Origin: Solirubrobacteraceae bacterium
GTDB lineage: Bacteria; Actinomycetota; Thermoleophilia; Solirubrobacterales; Solirubrobacteraceae
NCBI GenBank assembly: GCA_030149625.1
Contig: JASLHP010000018.1
Span: 1 to 16,665 of the forward strand
Length of the DNA: 16,665 nucleotides
Reading direction: 5' to 3'
Shown: in pieces, positions 13,677 to 16,665 of the stretch
Layout: every line of letters begins with the position of its first letter
Position numbering within the stretch: the first letter of the stretch is position 1
Program-made: the position numbers and the translations under genes
The notes under the pieces: generated by a model
The model's input: the letters and a program-made list of their open reading frames with translations, nothing else
The model's database searches: none
Told to the model about the DNA's origin: nothing

Positions 13677-14038
13677 CCGGCCCCCAGCACACGGCCGAGC
13701 GCCGCGGCGCCGACGCCCAGCACGAGACCGAGGGCGAGGTTCGCCCACAACGGCCAGCGCCGCCCGTCCTCGGCGAGCCGGTGGGACTCGAGCATCCACG
13801 TCGAGAACGTCGTGTAGGAGCCGATCACGGCGGTCCCGGCGAGCAGGTAGGAATCGCCGCTCAGCCCAAGCCCCACGAGCAGGCCGAGCACGAGCGCGCC
13901 GGAGAGGTTGACGAGCAGCGTGCCGAATGGAAAGCGCGCGCCGCCGGCGACAGACACGAGCCCGTCGAGCAGGAAGCGCGCGATCGCGCCGAGCCCACCG
14001 AGCACGCCGACCGCGATCCAGAGGAGCACGAAGCTCAT
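13673..14038 (-). CDS. crcB: fluoride channel CrcB/Fluc, second subunit
   Basis: This 121-residue, four-helix membrane protein exports fluoride as half of a dual-topology channel. Key features are GAIAR (18-22), GTLLVNLSGALVLGLLVG (39-56) with the conserved Asn44, and GSYTTFSTWMLE (73-84) with the TTFST loop whose Phe residues line the pore. Helices lie at about 4-24, 38-58, 64-80 and 97-117. The start ATG 14038 overlaps the stop of the first crcB (ATGA). It is preferred over the longer frame from 14320, whose extra residues are Arg-rich shadow. Two unequal copies in tandem suggest an antiparallel heterodimer. Confidence 0.93.
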   Translation of the reverse strand: MSFVLLWIAVGVLGGLGAIARFLLDGLVSVAGGARFPFGTLLVNLSGALVLGLLVGLGLSGDSYLLAGTAVIGSYTTFSTWMLESHRLAEDGRRWPLWANLALGLVLGVGAAALGRVLGAG

Positions 14039-14508
14039 CGCACGAGCCTCGCGCGGCGCACCAGCTTGGTCGACAGGAAGACCGCGGCGTAGCCCCCGGC
14101 GATGCTCGCGCTCGCGTACGCGCCGGCCAGCGCCACATGCCCGCCTTCGAGCATCTTCGCCAGCTCGGCCATCACCGTCGAGAACGTCGTGAGCGCCCCG
14201 CAGATGCCTGTGCCGAGGAACGCGCGGCGATACGAAGACGGAGGCAGGCGCTCCTGCAGACGCGTGACGAAGTAGCCGAGCAGCGCCGCGCCGAGCAGGT
14301 TCACGACGAACGTCGCCCACGGCCAGCTACCCGGACGCGTCACGAGGCTCTGCTCGAGCGCCGCGCGCGCGATCGCACCCACGAACCCGCCCGCGAAGAT
14401 CGCCGCGAGCTCCTGGCGGTCGAGCGGCAGCGCGTTCAGCGCGCTCGCGAGCCGTCGCCGCGGCTGTCGCGACCCCGGCTGGCCCTGCTGTGCTCGATCG
14501 CGTTCCAC
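14035..14508 (-). CDS. crcB: fluoride channel CrcB/Fluc, first subunit
   Basis: This 157-residue membrane protein is the first gene of the fluoride operon. A polar Arg/Gln-rich N-terminus of about 30 residues precedes four helices. Motifs are FVGAIARAALE (42-52), WATFVVNLLGAALLGY (64-79) with Asn70, and GICGALTTFSTVMAE (101-115). The GTG start at 14508 is supported by a GAGGG Shine-Dalgarno sequence (14519-14515) six bases upstream. It differs enough from its neighbour to be a distinct partner rather than a recent duplicate, and ends with a basic TKLVRRARLVR tail, which helps fix opposite topology. Expression is predicted to be switched on by fluoride through the riboswitch just upstream. Confidence 0.94.
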   Translation of the reverse strand: MERDRAQQGQPGSRQPRRRLASALNALPLDRQELAAIFAGGFVGAIARAALEQSLVTRPGSWPWATFVVNLLGAALLGYFVTRLQERLPPSSYRRAFLGTGICGALTTFSTVMAELAKMLEGGHVALAGAYASASIAGGYAAVFLSTKLVRRARLVR

Positions 14509-14512
14509 GACT

Positions 14513-14535
14513 ATCCCTCACTGACGTCCGAGTGA
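14513..14535 (-). promoter_or_regulatory. possible ribosome-site-sequestering hairpin of the fluoride riboswitch
   Basis: Between the aptamer and the GTG start, TCACT (14535-14531) can pair with AGTGA (14522-14518). The second arm runs into the GAGGG ribosome site. An alternative pairing, ACGTC (14544-14540 region) with GACGT (14528-14524), would compete with it. This suggests control of translation start rather than termination; it is inferred from base pairing by eye. Confidence 0.4.
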
Positions 14536-14538
14536 CGG

Positions 14539-14600
14539 TGACGTAGAAGCCATCAGCGGCCCAAGCCGCGGTTATGGAGCGGGCCTCATCGCTGCGCGGC
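14539..14600 (-). promoter_or_regulatory. fluoride riboswitch (crcB motif)
   Basis: The leader of the crcB operon matches the fluoride aptamer. On the minus strand it reads AGC-GATGAGGCCC-GCT (14593-14578), then CCATAACC, a hairpin GCGGC-TTGG-GCCGC (14569-14556), then the conserved CTGATGGCTTCTAC (14556-14543). Short stem P1 is AGC/GCT. The pseudoknot is GAGGCC (14587-14582) with GGCTTC (14551-14546), including one G-U pair. The layout is the same as the well-studied Thermotoga petrophila aptamer. It binds fluoride with Mg2+ and turns on fluoride exporters. Its place 31 bases before crcB confirms the assignment. Confidence 0.93.
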
Positions 14601-14603
14601 CAG

Positions 14604-14609
14604 AGCATA
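14604..14609 (-). promoter_or_regulatory. candidate -10 box of the fluoride operon
   Basis: TATGCT (14609-14604, minus strand) would place the transcript start near 14597, immediately 5' of the riboswitch P1 stem, as expected for a short riboswitch leader. No good -35 hexamer is seen at 16-18 bases spacing. Confidence 0.4.
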
Positions 14610-14704
14610 GCGAGCACGCGGGCGCAAGCCCGCACGCACGCCGTACGCCTCGCCGGCGCCGCGAGAGCCTGCGAGCCAAACCGGGACCTGCTAGACCCCG
14701 CCTG

Positions 14705-15760
14705 ATGGGTGCACCGGAGAACGTTCGCCTCCGATCGCGCGGGCCCGTGCTCAAGCGCGCGGGCATCGTGCTCGCGGTGATCGCGCTTGCCGCGCTGGTC
14801 GTGTTCGCGCTGTCGCGACTCGAACTCCGACGCGCCGGGCACGCGCTCGTGACGGCCTCCCCCGGATGGATCTTGCTGGCGCTGGCGCTGATGGCACTCG
14901 CGATGCTGATGCGCGCGGTCTCCTGGCACCAGGTGCTGCGCGCGGCGCTGCCCGCCACGCCGATGCCCTGGGCGCCGGTCGTGCGCGCGCTGATGATCGG
15001 CGTGATGGCCTCGGCGCTCGTGCCGGGGCGGATCGGCGAGCCCTCGCGGGTGCTCGTGCTCTCGCGCCGACTCGAGGGGCGTACGAGCCGGCTCTTGCCG
15101 GTGGTCGCCGGCACCGTGTTCTCGCAGACGCTGATCAACCTGCTCGCGCTCGTGATCCTGCTCGCGGTCACGTTCACGAGCGTGCCGCTGCCGAGCGGGC
15201 ATCTGGCGGCGATCGCGACGGCGCTCGCGATTCCGCTGGCGGTGTGCGCGCTGGTGCTCGCCGGGCCACGACTGCTGGCGCTGGCACGGCGCTCGCGCTG
15301 GCCGCGCGTGGCGCTGGGCGCAGACACGATCGCTCGCCTGCTGCAGCTCGCCCGTCAAGGTCTCGCAGTGTTCGCGCGCCCGCGTTACGGGTCAACGGCC
15401 GTCGCCTTCCAGCTGCTGGCGTGGGCGCTGCAGTGGCTTGCATGCTACGTGGTGATCCTCGCGCTCGGGCTGGACTCGCAAGCCGGTCCCGTCGCCGCCG
15501 CGGCGATCCTCCTGGCCGTCAACCTCTCAGCGATCCTGCCGGCGACGCCGTCGAACGTCGGCGTCTTCCAAGCGGCGTGCCTGGTCGTGCTCGCCGTCTA
15601 CGGCGTCGGCGCCGGGCAGGGGCTCGCGTACGGCATCATCCTGCAGGCGGTCGAGGTCGTCACAGCGCTGATGCTGGGCGTGCCTGCGCTGTTCAAGGAG
15701 GGCGTGTCCTGGCAGGACATTCGCCGTAGCGGCTCGTCCAGCTCCGAGCTCGAGTCCTAG
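14705..15760 (+). CDS. flippase-like / lysylphosphatidylglycerol synthase TM-region family membrane protein
   Basis: This 351-residue protein has about eight transmembrane helices and matches the UPF0104/AglD-type flippase-like superfamily, which includes HpnL and the MprF flippase half. Helices lie near 19-36, 53-70, 88-105, 132-156, 162-185, 230-251, 258-283 and 289-325. Family landmarks are ALVPGRIGEPSRVLVLSRRL (104-123), which matches the RxGE region, and LPATPSNVGVFQ (278-289), which corresponds to the usual P-x-P-G-x-x-G-x-x-E loop. It probably moves or selects a lipid-linked substrate. It is divergent from the fluoride operon and convergent with the HpnH gene; the stop codons interlock. 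An HpnL-like hopanoid role is suggested by that neighbour only. No Shine-Dalgarno sequence precedes the ATG. Confidence 0.8.
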   Translation: MGAPENVRLRSRGPVLKRAGIVLAVIALAALVVFALSRLELRRAGHALVTASPGWILLALALMALAMLMRAVSWHQVLRAALPATPMPWAPVVRALMIGVMASALVPGRIGEPSRVLVLSRRLEGRTSRLLPVVAGTVFSQTLINLLALVILLAVTFTSVPLPSGHLAAIATALAIPLAVCALVLAGPRLLALARRSRWPRVALGADTIARLLQLARQGLAVFARPRYGSTAVAFQLLAWALQWLACYVVILALGLDSQAGPVAAAAILLAVNLSAILPATPSNVGVFQAACLVVLAVYGVGAGQGLAYGIILQAVEVVTALMLGVPALFKEGVSWQDIRRSGSSSSELES

Positions 15761-16665
15761 CCGGCAAACGCACGCAGCGACTGGCGCAGCGAGCTCGTCG
15801 TCTTCAGCACCGCCGTCGGCTCATAGCCGCAGTGGGCCATGCAGTTTTCGCAGCGCGGGTCCCTGCCGCGGCCGTACTTGCTCCAGTCGGTCGTCTCGAG
15901 CAGCTCTTTGTAGGTCTCCGTGTAGCCGTCGGACATCAGGTAGCAGGGACGCTGCCAGCCGAACAGCGAGTAGCTGGGGATGCCCCACGCGGTGCAGTCG
16001 AATTCGGCCTTGCCCTCGAGGAAGTCGAGGAACAGCGGGCTGTGGTTCAAGCGCCACTTCTTGCGCCGGCCTTCGCTGAACGCCTCCTTGAACAGCTTGC
16101 GCGTTTCGGTCACGCCGAGGAAGTGCTCCTGGTCGGGCGCTTTCTCATACGCGTACGCGGGCGAGATCATCATCTCGTCGACCTCGAGCTCGTCGTTGAG
16201 GAAGTCGAGGACCTCGCGTACGGTTTTGGGCGAGTCGTGTGTGAAGAACGTCGTGTTGGTCGTGACGCGAAAGCCGGCGGCCTTCGCGGCCTTGATCGCG
16301 GCGACCGCCTTGTCGAAGACGCCCTCGCGCTCGACGGAGGCGTCGTGACGCTCGCGCAGGCCGTCCATGTGGATCGCCCACGAGAAGTAAGGGCTCGGCT
16401 CGAAGTTCTCGAGCTTCTTCTCGAGCAGCAGCGCGTTCGTGCACAGGTAGACAAACTTCTTGCGCTTGACGAGCTCGGCCGCGATCACGTGGATCTCAGG
16501 GTGGATCAGCGGCTCGCCGCCGGCGATCGAGACCATCGGCGCGCCGCTCTCCTCGATCGCGGCGAGCGCCTGCGCGACCGGCATGCGCCGGCGCAGCTCG
16601 TGCTCGGGGTGCTGGATCTTGCCGCAGCCCGAGCACGCGAGGTTGCACTGGAACAGCGGCTCGAG
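15757..16665 (-). CDS. hpnH: HpnH-type radical SAM adenosyl-hopene transferase (5' partial)
   Basis: The frame is open to the right edge, so the true start is beyond 16665; 302 codons are visible, including the stop. The most upstream part reads LEPLFQCNLACSGCGKIQHP, with the radical SAM CX3CX2C cluster motif. Within the part after the internal ATG at 16584 are MVSIAGGEPLIHPEI, FVYLCTNALLLEKKL, AIHMDGLRERHD, FRVTTNTTFF, MMISPAYAYEKAPDQEHF, FGWQRPCYLMSDGY and a C-terminal CENCMAHCGYEPTAV. This is the HpnH pattern throughout. HpnH attaches the 5'-deoxyadenosyl group of SAM to diploptene, giving adenosylhopane, the first step in making extended hopanoids. The remaining hopanoid genes, if present, should lie to the right. 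An internal ATG start would delete the cluster, so it is rejected. Confidence 0.93.
   Translation of the reverse strand, partial: LEPLFQCNLACSGCGKIQHPEHELRRRMPVAQALAAIEESGAPMVSIAGGEPLIHPEIHVIAAELVKRKKFVYLCTNALLLEKKLENFEPSPYFSWAIHMDGLRERHDASVEREGVFDKAVAAIKAAKAAGFRVTTNTTFFTHDSPKTVREVLDFLNDELEVDEMMISPAYAYEKAPDQEHFLGVTETRKLFKEAFSEGRRKKWRLNHSPLFLDFLEGKAEFDCTAWGIPSYSLFGWQRPCYLMSDGYTETYKELLETTDWSKYGRGRDPRCENCMAHCGYEPTAVLKTTSSLRQSLRAFAG

Noticed and set aside
11994..13817. Plus-strand 607-codon open frame
   Set aside because: It lies antisense to DUF427, triple DUF190 and part of crcB, has Arg/Ala/His-rich shadow composition and shows no domain.
14327..15358. Minus-strand 343-codon open frame
   Set aside because: It crosses the riboswitch and the flippase-like gene antisense, with low-complexity Arg/His/Gln content.

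Overview
The window reads as chromosome from a high-GC actinobacterium. The best guess is class Thermoleophilia (order Solirubrobacterales). This rests on strongly G/C-ending codons, ATGA-overlapped operons, a paired crcB operon, actinobacterial-type ApbE and GH114 proteins, and an HpnH-type hopanoid enzyme at the right edge. It is an inference from gene content, with no marker gene to confirm it. No rRNA, tRNA, IS element or CRISPR array was seen.

Left part (1-2550): a large STAND NTPase with a NACHT module and a helical repeat tail, of the kind used in bacterial antiphage defence. Its reading frame is open to the left edge, so its N-terminal domain lies outside the window. Its codon use is visibly more A/T-tolerant than the rest, which suggests acquired DNA. 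A GGDEF-EAL cyclic-di-GMP enzyme with a soluble helical N-terminus follows (2541-4361), then a small XRE regulator on the minus strand (4630-4881) with a repeat-bearing upstream region.

Middle part (5116-10898): a secreted GH114-family glycosidase (minus strand) is divergent from a tight three-gene operon. That operon encodes a haem-b ferric-reductase-like membrane protein, a single-pass protein with a Ser/Thr-rich repeat tail, and an ApbE flavin transferase, all joined by ATGA overlaps. It looks like an extracytosolic electron-transfer module in which the usual FMN-binding-domain partner is replaced by a disordered Ser/Thr tail. The operon converges on a membrane-anchored GGDEF-EAL protein with a degenerate cyclase site, across an array of 21-bp repeats that contains both stop codons. 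A D-aminoacyl-tRNA deacylase gene (dtd) is divergent from it.

Right part (10933-16665): an HxlR regulator is divergent from a carboxymuconolactone-decarboxylase-like gene. A DUF427 protein and a 42-residue CxxC small protein follow. Next is a fluoride-resistance operon on the minus strand: a fluoride riboswitch (crcB motif), two overlapping CrcB/Fluc genes and a protein with three fused DUF190 domains. Divergent from it is a multi-pass flippase-like membrane protein whose stop codon interlocks with that of a convergent HpnH-type radical SAM gene, which runs off the right edge.

Most notable are the fluoride riboswitch-CrcB-CrcB-triple DUF190 operon, the flavinylation operon without a recognisable FMN-binding domain, the repeat array shared by two convergent stop codons, and the truncated NACHT defence gene. 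No gene-free stretch exceeds 300 bases.
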